64,000 bases of DNA from assembly GCF_025567285.1 (NCBI RefSeq), contig NZ_JAOQJT010000002.1, forward strand, positions 310,001 to 374,000. Direction: 5' to 3'. Of the stretch, positions 44,847 to 54,414 are shown piece by piece. The position numbers and the translations under genes were made by a program. The DNA comes from Coprococcus aceti. Its GTDB lineage: Bacteria; Bacillota; Clostridia; Lachnospirales; Lachnospiraceae. The first letter of the stretch is position 1; the number at the start of each line of letters is the position of its first letter. Under the pieces are notes generated by a model. That model was given only the letters and a program-made list of their open reading frames with translations, was not told where the DNA came from and did not search any database.

Positions 44847-47417
44847 CTATATTGTGACAAAATCAGGGAAGCTCTTCATATCCTTGTTCACCTCATCAAT
44901 ATGAAGTCCCTTGTAATCATATACTGCATTGTAAGCCATCTGCATCTCCATCGCACACTGCATCATGGATACCGGAACACCGACAAATATATCATCGATC
45001 GAGATCTCTATCTCACCCGGATTGAGCGTTATTGAATCCTCCTTCTCATTGTAAGGTGGAGCCATCAGTATCGCTTTGACTGCCTTGCTGAAATACGGCA
45101 TCACATTTGGAACCGATATATATTTCTTTGCAAGAAGCTTCTCCTTATATCCGTCAGCAAGAACACACAGAGGCTGTTCCTCTGATATATCATCCACAAA
45201 CGCCCTGGCAGCCTCCTCCATGATGGATGTTCTCCTGTCGTTGATCGGAGATCCGTACATAACGTTGAGATCCTGCTCCGTGAGCTTCTTATCAGCAAAT
45301 GCCACTGTGAACATCTTCTCAGGACCATATGCTCCGACACCGGAAAACAGCTCTCTGTATATCTTCTCCATCTCATCCTTGACAGGAACAACTCTTCCAC
45401 TGTCTATATTGGACTCGTTGTCCAGCATGAGCTTGATGATCCCTGTCTCCATCTCTTTTATCCTTCTGGATGTGACATAATCAGTCGGAAGGAATTCATG
45501 TCTCTTGGCTTTCTTGAGTATATTGCCAACAGCCTTATCACCGTTATTCGCAAGATCCTCGATGGAATTCTTCAGATCCTCTCCAAACTGTGAATATATC
45601 TCGTCAAGTCTCTCTGCCCTCTGCTGAAGCCATCTAAGTGTATCTCCAAACAGATCCTGTGCATCGAGTTCATCTATAAGCTTTGTTCTCTCCGCAGCAA
45701 GTGCTTCCTTGATGCATGCATCGAAATAACCATTCTCAGTCTCCCTCTTCGCTGAAGGGAAAGTGAAGAATCTCTTCGCAACAATGGTCTTGATGGAATC
45801 AATGATTCTGGTATATTCACCCGACGGTGTATAATCCTTCATCATCTTCTCAAGCTTTCTGACTTCAGCCATCATACCCTTTGTAGAATCTGTTACACCG
45901 GCACTCGGTGCACCTATGACATCTATTGCGCCATATGGGCCAAACTCATTCATATATTTGGATATCACATCATCAAGTGAACTCCAAAGCTTGTTCTTCA
46001 TCGACTTTATGATAACCGGAAGTTCCTTCTCAAAGTTCTCCATCTTCTTGGCAAAGCCCTCTCGAAGACCGTCCGTATTCTTCTTTATCATCTTATATGT
46101 AGGCTTGGTGATCTGACCGTACTGTATGAGACCGTTCACGGCAAGTTTGATATTCTCACCCTGCTCTTCCTGCAAGAATACAGTGAGCTCTGTGAGTACA
46201 TTCTTGATATCCTCCCCGGCATTGCCCTCCTTGAACGGAGATCTGAACAATCCCTTATATGCCTGGGAAAACAGATCATTCTCACACATATTCTCTATCT
46301 CTTTGATAGGAATATGGTAGTCAGCCTCGCTTACTACCTTGTAATAGCAGTTTGACTTCTTGATATTCTCGTCACTGTGCTCCATCTTCCAGTTCGTGAT
46401 GGAATATCCCTCATTCTCAAAAAATACATCCCTGAGAAGCTTCCTGTCGTTCTCCACGTCATTGTTGCCAATGAACTTGTTGCTGGCTAGCCTGTAGAGG
46501 AAGCTTGCTGTATCCCTTGTGATGTATCCCTCAGGTATGTAGCCCTGTTCGTCCTTTCTACCTGATACAAGCATGCAGGCATCAAAGAGATTCTCCCTGA
46601 TGACCATCTTGTTTGACTTACTGATAAATGTATAGTTGTCATCCTTCTCGGAGAGCTTCATATAATAATCAACTTCCTTGAGGGTCGCACATCCATTTGC
46701 ATTGAGTCTCGCCACAAGCTCTGTATCTTCATATACAGCCTTATGACCGAACAGTACATCCGGTGTGAGCAGGCAACCGCCAATCCTCAGATTGTTCCAC
46801 TTCTTCGCCTTGCCATACGCACGTATGTTATATGCGACATCTGAGAGGATTCCACTTCCGGTTCCTCCGGCGATTCCGGATACGATCAGGACATCGACTG
46901 TTCCCTCCGTCGTCTTGTCGTATACATCCTGAAGCTTGTCAAAAAGGAGCATTCTGACATCCGTATATGCATTCGAGAACATCAGACGTCCAATCTGTCT
47001 GTTCCCCTTTGCTCCGTCTCTTCCTATCGTGATAGCCGGGAATTCAGGATCCATCCAGTTTGCAAGATTCTCATGGATCGGATTCTTCTGGATTCCATTC
47101 TCCAGAACATTCTCAATGTCCGGTCTGTATATACTGATAACCTCAAGGGCATTGAAACCGACACCCTCCTTGCTATCATCTATGGTAGCCTCCATCTCTG
47201 CTATATCTGAATCTATCATGAGGAAATTAATGTTATCCTCGGGTGTGATGTTATCCATCAGCATACCCTTAAGCGCGCAAACGGTCCTGCCTCCAAGTCC
47301 CCCAAGACCTATTACGAGCAGATTCTTGTTGAATCTGTTCTCATGACTTATACGTCCAAAAACACGTATGTCTTTTAATTTGCTAAACTCCTCTTTTTGA
47401 GTATCAATAAGTATCAT
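44847..47417 (-). CDS. Tubulin/FtsZ-superfamily protein (Tubulin_2-like)
   Basis: 856 residues. An N-terminal Rossmann start NLLVIGLGGLGGRTV is at 33-45, DxD-like MIDSD near 68-71, and the tubulin G-box VSGIAGGTGSGILSDVAY with GGTGSG at 184-189, which binds GTP. The remaining 650 residues are largely helical and have no recognised domain. It belongs to the divergent FtsZ-like proteins predicted to remodel membranes, far larger than FtsZ. AAGGAGAGG precedes the ATG. Upstream is a NYN-LOTUS gene; no von Willebrand or FHA gene, common partners of this family, is adjacent. Confidence 0.8.
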   Translation of the reverse strand: MILIDTQKEEFSKLKDIRVFGRISHENRFNKNLLVIGLGGLGGRTVCALKGMLMDNITPEDNINFLMIDSDIAEMEATIDDSKEGVGFNALEVISIYRPDIENVLENGIQKNPIHENLANWMDPEFPAITIGRDGAKGNRQIGRLMFSNAYTDVRMLLFDKLQDVYDKTTEGTVDVLIVSGIAGGTGSGILSDVAYNIRAYGKAKKWNNLRIGGCLLTPDVLFGHKAVYEDTELVARLNANGCATLKEVDYYMKLSEKDDNYTFISKSNKMVIRENLFDACMLVSGRKDEQGYIPEGYITRDTASFLYRLASNKFIGNNDVENDRKLLRDVFFENEGYSITNWKMEHSDENIKKSNCYYKVVSEADYHIPIKEIENMCENDLFSQAYKGLFRSPFKEGNAGEDIKNVLTELTVFLQEEQGENIKLAVNGLIQYGQITKPTYKMIKKNTDGLREGFAKKMENFEKELPVIIKSMKNKLWSSLDDVISKYMNEFGPYGAIDVIGAPSAGVTDSTKGMMAEVRKLEKMMKDYTPSGEYTRIIDSIKTIVAKRFFTFPSAKRETENGYFDACIKEALAAERTKLIDELDAQDLFGDTLRWLQQRAERLDEIYSQFGEDLKNSIEDLANNGDKAVGNILKKAKRHEFLPTDYVTSRRIKEMETGIIKLMLDNESNIDSGRVVPVKDEMEKIYRELFSGVGAYGPEKMFTVAFADKKLTEQDLNVMYGSPINDRRTSIMEEAARAFVDDISEEQPLCVLADGYKEKLLAKKYISVPNVMPYFSKAVKAILMAPPYNEKEDSITLNPGEIEISIDDIFVGVPVSMMQCAMEMQMAYNAVYDYKGLHIDEVNKDMKSFPDFVTI

Positions 47418-47588
47418 AGATTATGCCTCTCCTTAATATGCACGTACACTTCTTCCCCCATAGTGAATTTTCTGTACCTGAAAACCCACATTTTCAATTT
47501 ATCACTATTCTTATTGATTTTCAACAAAAAGCGTTAATTTATTTGGCATTTTTTCTGAATTTTGACATATTTAAGCATTAAACACTTT

Positions 47589-48551
47589 CTACTTATCTGT
47601 CAATTTTACCCTGTCTCCCACGATCTCAAAACAACCGAAGCTTTTGAGAAAGCTTGAAAACTTACTGTATCCATATTTCTTTATGCTGAAGCCGGGTATA
47701 ATATTCTTAAGTTCTGTATTCAGCAGTCCCATATTGTACATAGTGTCAGAATTCTCCGTGAGAAGTCTCACTATGCGCAGCTTGACAGCACTCTTAGGAT
47801 CGATATGGTTCTTGATGGACACAAACTTCTGCCTGCCGCTGTCTATATCCAGATCGTCAAACTCCTCACTGAGGAATGTTGACAGCTTGGAATATCCATA
47901 ATTTCTCACGTCAAAGTCAGGATATTTGTTCACAAGGCGGCTTCCGATCTCACCCATGTGAGTCTTCTTATCCTTGTCGTCATTCTCATCTATTATATTG
48001 TAAACAGTCTTCTTTATATCCCTTATGCTCGTGATATATGACTCGTCCACGGCCGCAGCCTCAAGCATGGCATTCTTCGACGCAGGCTTATTGAGATCCT
48101 CCGTCACCAGTGAATCAAGGATCTTGAAGCTTGTACATGCACTCACGAACGCTTTTGGAGTCTTCCGCTCTCCCATTCCGATGACCTGCTTGCCAGCCTC
48201 CCTGAGTCTCGATGCAAGCCTAGTGAAATCGCTGTCGCTTGTCACCAGACAGAATCCATCTATATTGCTCGTATAGAGAAGATCCATCGCATCTATTATC
48301 ATGGCCGAATCCGTTGAATTCTTTCCTGCTGTGTATGAGAACTGCTGTACAGGCTGTATAGAATATGACAGCAGGCAATCCTTGTCCCAGCCATTGTTAT
48401 TCTTTGACCAGTCCCCATATATCTTTCGCACTGTTATTGAACCGAGCCTTGACAGCTCATCGAATATGCTCTCAATATATTTTGCCGATACATTCTCTGA
48501 ATCGATAAGTATCGCATATTTGTTAGAAATCTCACTTGATATTTCTTCCAT
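47589..48551 (-). CDS. NYN-domain ribonuclease with two LOTUS (OST-HTH)-like domains
   Basis: 320 residues. The NYN (PIN-like) domain covers about 1-150 with D17 and N20 in LIDSENV, D81 and D87 in STDSAMIIDAMDLLY and D106/D108 in LVTSDSDFTRL. Two repeated modules of the OST-HTH/LOTUS type follow: GEIGSRLVNKYPDFDVRNYGYSKLSTFL and LNTELKNIIPGFSIKKYGYSKFSSFL, which share the NYGYSKLSxFL motif. The family is thought to cleave or bind RNA. It follows the symporter gene by 20 bp; the tubulin-like gene lies 171 bp downstream. Confidence 0.87.
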   Translation of the reverse strand: MEEISSEISNKYAILIDSENVSAKYIESIFDELSRLGSITVRKIYGDWSKNNNGWDKDCLLSYSIQPVQQFSYTAGKNSTDSAMIIDAMDLLYTSNIDGFCLVTSDSDFTRLASRLREAGKQVIGMGERKTPKAFVSACTSFKILDSLVTEDLNKPASKNAMLEAAAVDESYITSIRDIKKTVYNIIDENDDKDKKTHMGEIGSRLVNKYPDFDVRNYGYSKLSTFLSEEFDDLDIDSGRQKFVSIKNHIDPKSAVKLRIVRLLTENSDTMYNMGLLNTELKNIIPGFSIKKYGYSKFSSFLKSFGCFEIVGDRVKLTDK

Positions 48552-48571
48552 ATAAAAGTTCCTTTCATTTA

Positions 48572-50002
48572 TCAGTTCTCTTTTCCGGTCTCAACCCCAA
48601 ACCTGCCCGGTCCGTCCTGGAAATACTCGCGGGTAAGCTTCACTACCGTACCGGACAGCATGAATACTGCAATCAGGTTAGGTATGATCATAAGTCCGTT
48701 AAAGGTGTCCGCTATATCCCAGAGGAGTCCGAGATCCATAGTCGCACCGATGATCGCAACAAATGCATACACAACCATGAACGGCTTGATAAGCTTATTT
48801 CCAAACAGGAATCCAACACATCTCGAACCGTAAAGGCCCCATCCGAGTATAGTTGAAAATGCAAAGCAACACAAAGCCACTGCTGTGAATATCGATATCC
48901 AGCTTCCGTAGGTTGCAACAAAGCCGTTGATCGTGAGGTCTGCTCCCGCTGCTTGTCCATAGGCTACCTCAGTTCCACTGCACAGTATTACAAGTGCTGT
49001 AAGTGTACATATAACTATAGTATCAATGAATACCTCGAATATTCCCCAGAGTCCCTGCTGTACAGGATGTTTTACATCAGAGCACGCATGTGCGATCGAT
49101 CCTGTTCCAAGGCCGGCCTCATTTGAAAAGATTCCTCTCGAAACACCCTTTCTCATGCTGAGAAAAAGGCTTCCAACCACTCCTCCGGTCACTGACTTCG
49201 GATTGAATGCCCCCTCAAATATAGATGCAAATACGCCTGGAACGCTCTTGATATTTATAAACACAAGGACCACCGCCATGATGATGTACATAGCCGCCAT
49301 GAAAGGGACCAGCTTCTCTGTCACGCTTCCAATTCTTTTGATTCCCCCTATCAGAATAAGTGCAACCAATATGGCTATAATAATACCTATCACAAGATTG
49401 ATGGTAAATGTATTGCTCCTGTCAGCCAGATTATAATTAAAAAGTGCTGAATCTATAGCCGTAGTTATGGTATTTACCTGTGTCGCATTTCCAGTTCCAA
49501 AAACAGTGAGTATTCCGAGAACAGAATATGCTATGGCAAGGAAATATGCATTCTTGCCAAGACCATTCTTGATATAGTACATTGGTCCGCCGACCCAGTC
49601 TCCATTTGAATCTTTCTCTCTGTAAAAAACAGCCAGTACAACCTCAGCAAACTTTGTTCCCATTCCAAGGAGTGCTGATATCCACATCCAGAACACGGCG
49701 CCAGGGCCTCCTATAGCAATCGCTCCCGCAACCCCCGCTATATTACCGGTTCCAACTGTTCCCGCCAGCGCAGTACACACAGCCTGAAACGGACTTATAG
49801 CACCGTCCGATGTCTCTTTCTTGTTGAATATCTTTCCGAATGTGTGCTTGAACGCATAACCGAACTTTGTAAACTGAACACCTCGGTTTCGTATAAGGAG
49901 CCACAGTCCTACACCCACGATACATATCATGGATGGCACTCCCCATATAAAATTGTTCACCGATGAATTAACATCAGTAATGATCTTAAGTAATTTATCC
50001 AT
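48572..50002 (-). CDS. Sodium:alanine/glycine symporter (AGCS family)
   Basis: 476 residues, about eleven hydrophobic segments. Characteristic sequences are ALAGTVGTGNIAGVAGAIAIGGPGAVFWMW, the sodium/substrate region, and NEAGLGTGSIAHA. It imports small neutral amino acids with Na+. Start ATG at 50002. A terminator separates it from the upstream lipoprotein cluster. Confidence 0.93.
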   Translation of the reverse strand: MDKLLKIITDVNSSVNNFIWGVPSMICIVGVGLWLLIRNRGVQFTKFGYAFKHTFGKIFNKKETSDGAISPFQAVCTALAGTVGTGNIAGVAGAIAIGGPGAVFWMWISALLGMGTKFAEVVLAVFYREKDSNGDWVGGPMYYIKNGLGKNAYFLAIAYSVLGILTVFGTGNATQVNTITTAIDSALFNYNLADRSNTFTINLVIGIIIAILVALILIGGIKRIGSVTEKLVPFMAAMYIIMAVVLVFINIKSVPGVFASIFEGAFNPKSVTGGVVGSLFLSMRKGVSRGIFSNEAGLGTGSIAHACSDVKHPVQQGLWGIFEVFIDTIVICTLTALVILCSGTEVAYGQAAGADLTINGFVATYGSWISIFTAVALCCFAFSTILGWGLYGSRCVGFLFGNKLIKPFMVVYAFVAIIGATMDLGLLWDIADTFNGLMIIPNLIAVFMLSGTVVKLTREYFQDGPGRFGVETGKEN

Positions 50003-50082
50003 ATCTGCTCTTTCTCTTTTCGTTTTTCTTATTTTTTACATACCAAGTATGATTTTACAATACATTGTGCTTGTTGTGCAAG

Positions 50083-50119
50083 AAAAACCGCATCCACTTT
50101 AGTCATGGATGCGGTTTTT
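50083..50119 (-). terminator. Terminator of the exported-protein cluster
   Basis: AAAAACCGCATCCA (50083-50096) pairs with TGGATGCGGTTTTT (50106-50119) around nine bases, with five T at the end on the minus strand. Confidence 0.92.
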
Positions 50120-50169
50120 AATTTATATAATATTGTTATATACTTTTAACTCAAATTATGTATTTGGAG

Positions 50170-51099
50170 CTATTCAATCTCTGCCCAGCTAAGTGATGAA
50201 TCACTTTCTACAATTACATAATCATTTGTATAGTCATTATTGTATGTATCATCATTTTCTGAAGCATATTCTGCAAGGCCACTATCCAAAGAAGTTATTT
50301 TCTTCTCGCCATCGCATAGCTCCCACTGTTTTAATTCGCTATTATACACTGCTCTAACCCATTCTTTTTGACGAACCTTTGTGTTTTTGTCTCTCCACAA
50401 TGCATAATATTCCAAAGCATCATAATTGTCCGTTATAGATGCAACACATACTGTTGCAACCTCATACGGGCCTTTCACACCAATATAATCTAACACGTCA
50501 CCAACAGTATACGCCGGTGCATTCGTGTACTCAAATTTAACATAATGTTGATCACCAAACGCCTCGTCATTATTATCCAAAACATCTTCTGCATCTGCAT
50601 TCTCCTGCCGTTCCTTGATTACTGTCTCATAATAATATACTTTTTCATCAAGATTGTAATCCCACTTGACAATCGTATCTGAGCCAAACATATTTTTCTC
50701 AACAGTAACAGGAACACCTCTTAAATATCCCTGAGGAACTTTTACATCCACAGATACATCATATACAATATAGTATTCATCTGTTTTTATCACATTGTCA
50801 ACAGACAGAACATCTATCTGACTTTCATCACTAATATCAACATCAACAATATGCCCATTATCATCACACACTCTACCTGATGTATTCATTAGATTCTTTT
50901 TTATTTTGTCCGCTCCTTTATTAGCCAGCATTACGAATTCAGGAATAATTCCCCAAACAATTGTGACAATACCTACACACACCATCAAAATTATCTCACA
51001 TACTCCGAGCGCCGAATGTTTGTCCACATTTTTCATAAATAAATGAACACACAATATGAACAAGCAAATGCATCCTATTATCAATATTGGTAATTGCAT
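50170..51099 (-). CDS. Membrane-anchored protein of unknown function (island protein D)
   Basis: 309 residues. Two hydrophobic segments at about 1-22 and 30-58 followed by an extracytoplasmic domain. The C-terminal third shares a pattern with the protein encoded at 53435-54271: FEYTNAPAYTVGDVLDYI, DALEYYALW and NSELKQWEL. AT-rich gene. GGGAG before the ATG. Last gene of the four-gene group, ended by a terminator. Function unknown. Confidence 0.7.
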   Translation of the reverse strand: MQLPILIIGCICLFILCVHLFMKNVDKHSALGVCEIILMVCVGIVTIVWGIIPEFVMLANKGADKIKKNLMNTSGRVCDDNGHIVDVDISDESQIDVLSVDNVIKTDEYYIVYDVSVDVKVPQGYLRGVPVTVEKNMFGSDTIVKWDYNLDEKVYYYETVIKERQENADAEDVLDNNDEAFGDQHYVKFEYTNAPAYTVGDVLDYIGVKGPYEVATVCVASITDNYDALEYYALWRDKNTKVRQKEWVRAVYNSELKQWELCDGEKKITSLDSGLAEYASENDDTYNNDYTNDYVIVESDSSLSWAEIE

Positions 51100-51134
51100 A
51101 ATTTAATTTTCTCCCGTAAAAAAATAGTGCGTGT

Positions 51135-52061
51135 CTATTCGATAATGTCAATTATGAACGAATATCCAGATGTTCGAACACAATATAACCCTGCAGGTGT
51201 ACCTTCTGGAATCTTATAGTATCCATATCCCTCTGGAGCAGTCTGCGCTTCTGCATAATATTTTTGTCCTAATACATAATACTTCACAGATACCGTAGCT
51301 GATCCTTCCTTGCTTTCATAATCTGAATAATATTTATAGAATATGCCTGTCGGTTCTGTATACGATAAATAGTAATCACCATTTACTTCGACGTAATCCT
51401 GTATACTACTTGCTGTTTCTCCATTTATCTCATAGATTTTATTTAAAGGCATATTGTTTTCTTCCATTTTTTCGCTCAAATTCTTTCTGCGAAACTCTAT
51501 ACAGCCATTATCTGCATCTACAGTAAATTCCTGTGGCATTGTATATCCCTCCGATTCAATAGGGTATATATCATAATTCCAGCCTCCGCCAAATTCCACC
51601 AACAAATCACCTGGATACATCTTTACGCAGGAGAAATCTGAATCGGTAAATTTAATATAACTATTATCATTCTCATCAAGGACATGTGAAGAATCCATTG
51701 AATACAATCTGTCCTCATGCTGTATCCAATATTTTTTAAAATATCGTTCACCTTCATTCTCATATGCATTTACAGCCTCTTTGTACGACATAGGTGAGCC
51801 ATTATCTGTAATTATATTTGACGCTTCTGTTGTGGTTACCTCAGTGGTTGTTACTTCTGTTGTGGTTTCTTCTGTTGTCACTTCTGTTGTTGCCTCTGTT
51901 GTAGTTGCTTCTGTTGTTGTCGCCTCTGTCGTTGTCTCCTCAGTTATTACCTCTGTAGATAACACTCCAGAACCTGATTTACCATTATTTCCACAGGAGC
52001 ACAATAATGCAATTCCTAATACTGCACAGGATCCTATTATTGTTTTTCTTAATTTCATCAT
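51135..52061 (-). CDS. Lipoprotein with Thr/Glu repeat linker (island protein C)
   Basis: 308 residues. Signal peptide with lipobox LCSC (Cys23), then about 55 residues made of TTTEA and TTTEV repeats, a stiff extracellular spacer often glycosylated, then a globular domain of about 220 residues beginning SPMSYKEAVNAYENEG. The globular part is Tyr and Glu rich and unrecognised. GAGG before the ATG. AT-rich. Confidence 0.78.
   Translation of the reverse strand: MMKLRKTIIGSCAVLGIALLCSCGNNGKSGSGVLSTEVITEETTTEATTTEATTTEATTEVTTEETTTEVTTTEVTTTEASNIITDNGSPMSYKEAVNAYENEGERYFKKYWIQHEDRLYSMDSSHVLDENDNSYIKFTDSDFSCVKMYPGDLLVEFGGGWNYDIYPIESEGYTMPQEFTVDADNGCIEFRRKNLSEKMEENNMPLNKIYEINGETASSIQDYVEVNGDYYLSYTEPTGIFYKYYSDYESKEGSATVSVKYYVLGQKYYAEAQTAPEGYGYYKIPEGTPAGLYCVRTSGYSFIIDIIE
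51800..51960. repeat. Threonine-rich coding repeat
   Basis: About twelve imperfect units of gttgtt-gcttct type on the plus strand encode TTTEA/TTTEV on the minus strand; a slippage-prone region that could vary spacer length. Confidence 0.7.
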
Positions 52062-52149
52062 CTCTTCGCCTCTTTCTCAGCAGATTGCCGTATATTATTC
52101 AAATTATAAATAAGTTTCTAGTATGCCTCCCCTCTTTTTGATTCTTTTA

Positions 52150-53424
52150 TTATTTTTTACTCATGTAGCTCTTCTGAACTATAGGAGTTACAACGCCTAT
52201 CTCTATTTGACCCATGTCAAAACCATACGGCGTTAACATCCATATAAATTCGATTTTTAATCTATTAACACCAGTTATATTCAAATCAAAATTCTGAGGC
52301 AGAACACCACTCTTAACAACATCCGATGAATATAGCAGCTCACCGTCGCCATATATTTTTACTTTACCAGCCGCAGAGGATTCAGCATTATCCTTACAGT
52401 CATAATGTAATACAACCTTACCTGACAACTTGTCATACTTACCGCCGAGTAAATATTCTATTTCGCTGCTTTCCGAGTCTGAAAACATATATCCTCCAGA
52501 TTCACTAAGTAATATACCGGAAGAATAAGAAGTTCCAGTGTTATCCTTATCTATTCCAGCCCACTTATGTATGTCGCTATCCTTGTAAAATTCATCCAAA
52601 TCAGAGAGCGACACAGGCTCAAAACTAGAAATTCTTTCAAGCTCATCTAATAACTCTACATCTTTACCAACTATATTTATTGCATCGTTAATTACTTTTT
52701 TTGCTGTATCATATTCATTATTTTTTGTATGAGTTTCTGCCTTATCTATTGCAGCGTTAATACATTCATTTTTAGTTTCTGCTTTCTTTACCTTATATGA
52801 GTCATCCTTAAAATAATTTTCCAACTCATCATATATACCTATTGCATCAGACCAGTCCTTTTCTTTCTCATATGATGCAGCTTCACTCTCCATATAATCC
52901 CTATATGTTTTTTCCACATCTTCTATTTTTCCGCTAAGTGACCCATCATCATACACTTTCATAGCGCTCTTATATACATCTATTGCCTTAAGATATTTTT
53001 TATCTTTAACGTATATTTCTGCCTCAGCTACAGTCATCTCTATAAATTTTGTCTCAGATTCCTTTATCTTATTTTGAGAATCATCGTAATTAGTATCATT
53101 TACAGATACTTTTTCATAGTAGGGAATTGCCGCACCATATTTTTCTGAATTATATAATTCCTCTGCTTTATCATAATTGAGCTTTGACTTTCTTAGATCC
53201 GCTAAATCTGCTTTTTTCTGAGTTATATATTGTTCAACTTCCTGATTATCCGTCTCAATTCCAGACAATCCATCTACTGCAGCCTCATAATCTATACTCC
53301 CGGAATTGTATGATTCAACATAATTTTCTGTTTCTTCTTTTGCCTGTTTTACAGTTGTACATCCATACAACAGAGGCAAAGTAATCACACACAGCACAGA
53401 TAAAATTATTACTTTACTTTTCAT
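52150..53424 (-). CDS. Lipoprotein with TPR-like repeats and NPCBM-like C-terminal domain (island protein B)
   Basis: 424 residues. Lipobox LYGC (Cys22). Residues about 70-270 form repeated helical hairpins with YNSEKYGAAIPYYEKV, YVKDKKYLKAIDVYKSA and YEKEKDWSDAIGIYDEL, a TPR-like arrangement. The last 130 residues, including YLLGGKYDKLSGKVVLHYD and KIYGDGELLYSSDVV, resemble the NPCBM carbohydrate-binding fold. It may hold a glycan or cell-wall component outside the cell. Start at 53424 with GGGGGATGG; ten bases after the upstream gene. Confidence 0.75.
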   Translation of the reverse strand: MKSKVIILSVLCVITLPLLYGCTTVKQAKEETENYVESYNSGSIDYEAAVDGLSGIETDNQEVEQYITQKKADLADLRKSKLNYDKAEELYNSEKYGAAIPYYEKVSVNDTNYDDSQNKIKESETKFIEMTVAEAEIYVKDKKYLKAIDVYKSAMKVYDDGSLSGKIEDVEKTYRDYMESEAASYEKEKDWSDAIGIYDELENYFKDDSYKVKKAETKNECINAAIDKAETHTKNNEYDTAKKVINDAINIVGKDVELLDELERISSFEPVSLSDLDEFYKDSDIHKWAGIDKDNTGTSYSSGILLSESGGYMFSDSESSEIEYLLGGKYDKLSGKVVLHYDCKDNAESSAAGKVKIYGDGELLYSSDVVKSGVLPQNFDLNITGVNRLKIEFIWMLTPYGFDMGQIEIGVVTPIVQKSYMSKK

Positions 53425-53434
53425 TCCCATCCCC

Positions 53435-54271
53435 CTATTCATTAAGATTTCTCAGAATTTGATTGTTTACATCACAAACAGTATCCATCTGAGAATCATC
53501 AAGATATCCATCTGCCCTCATATATTTTGTCATACCAAGCATCAAAAAATCAGAATGAATTTTTTTGGTAGAAGTCTGTGATGCTACAACATCCCAATCT
53601 TCTGAATTCTCATTCCAGTCAACTGTTACATAAATATAATCTGTTGTAAGATCATTATGCCAAAATTGAACATAATACTCCAAAGCATCAAGTTCATCTA
53701 CACAATAATAAAAATCGTAATCAGGATTGTACATATCTATTTGTTCACCAGCACTTACAAGCATGACCGTTTCAACATTTGCATAATCCGTTCCCTGTTG
53801 ACGATTGATATAATTCAGAAGTTGTCTTGGTGTCAGATATGGAGACTTATTATATTCAAATTTAGATGATGTATATTCTGCATTAGCCCATACCAAATAA
53901 TATGTTGTGTTAAATAATCCCTTAACTTTATAATTAAATCTAATATTATCTACATACAGTTTTCCCAGACTGCTTTCATATGAAAATTCACAATTTACTT
54001 TTATTTGATTTTCACTTGTGGTTATCTCATAGTCTGTTATATGCCCCTCCCCAAATCCATCTACATCTTTATAGTTGCCCATCAATGAGCCACTTACTTC
54101 GAAGTCTTTTATATCTCTTTCTATTTTTTCAGGAGTAATCCTCATATATAGTTCAGAAATGTCATATCTTTTTTTATAGAAGTATCCAACTACAATCAAC
54201 CCTATAACTATAATAACTACAACATTTATTGTTAGCACTGTCACAACTGTTTTATTTTTTTCCCTATTCAT
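53435..54271 (-). CDS. Membrane-anchored protein of unknown function (island protein A)
   Basis: 278 residues. One N-terminal transmembrane helix (about 9-31) then an extracytoplasmic domain. SPYLTPRQLLNYI, DALEYYVQFW and NENSEDWDV match the pattern of island protein D. First gene of the operon; AT-rich. Function unknown, possibly secreted-enzyme partner or surface adhesin. Confidence 0.7.
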   Translation of the reverse strand: MNREKNKTVVTVLTINVVVIIVIGLIVVGYFYKKRYDISELYMRITPEKIERDIKDFEVSGSLMGNYKDVDGFGEGHITDYEITTSENQIKVNCEFSYESSLGKLYVDNIRFNYKVKGLFNTTYYLVWANAEYTSSKFEYNKSPYLTPRQLLNYINRQQGTDYANVETVMLVSAGEQIDMYNPDYDFYYCVDELDALEYYVQFWHNDLTTDYIYVTVDWNENSEDWDVVASQTSTKKIHSDFLMLGMTKYMRADGYLDDSQMDTVCDVNNQILRNLNE

Positions 54272-54311
54272 ATACTCTCCTCACTTCATCGTTAAAATTT
54301 AACTTATAAGC

Positions 54312-54340
54312 ATTATAACGAATATACGTCATATTTTCAA
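54312..54340 (-). promoter_or_regulatory. Promoter of the island operon
   Basis: TTGAAA (54335-54340), 17 bp, TATAAT (54312-54317). A near-perfect sigma-A promoter on the minus strand. Confidence 0.85.
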
Positions 54341-54351
54341 CCTTTATAACG
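54313..54351. repeat. Direct repeats TTATAACG flanking the island promoter
   Basis: TTATAACG at 54313-54320 overlaps the -10 element and a second copy at 54344-54351 lies just upstream of the -35. They are candidate operators of the divergent XRE protein. Confidence 0.5.
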
Positions 54352-54414
54352 TATTTATATATCTAACTTTCATTTCATGAAACTGTAAAATAATTATCAT
54401 GCGAGGTAGAATAT

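Noticed and set aside
51781..52113. A Val/Ser-repeat plus-strand frame of 110 codons
   Set aside because: It is antisense to the Thr/Glu linker of the lipoprotein; the regularity comes from that coding repeat.
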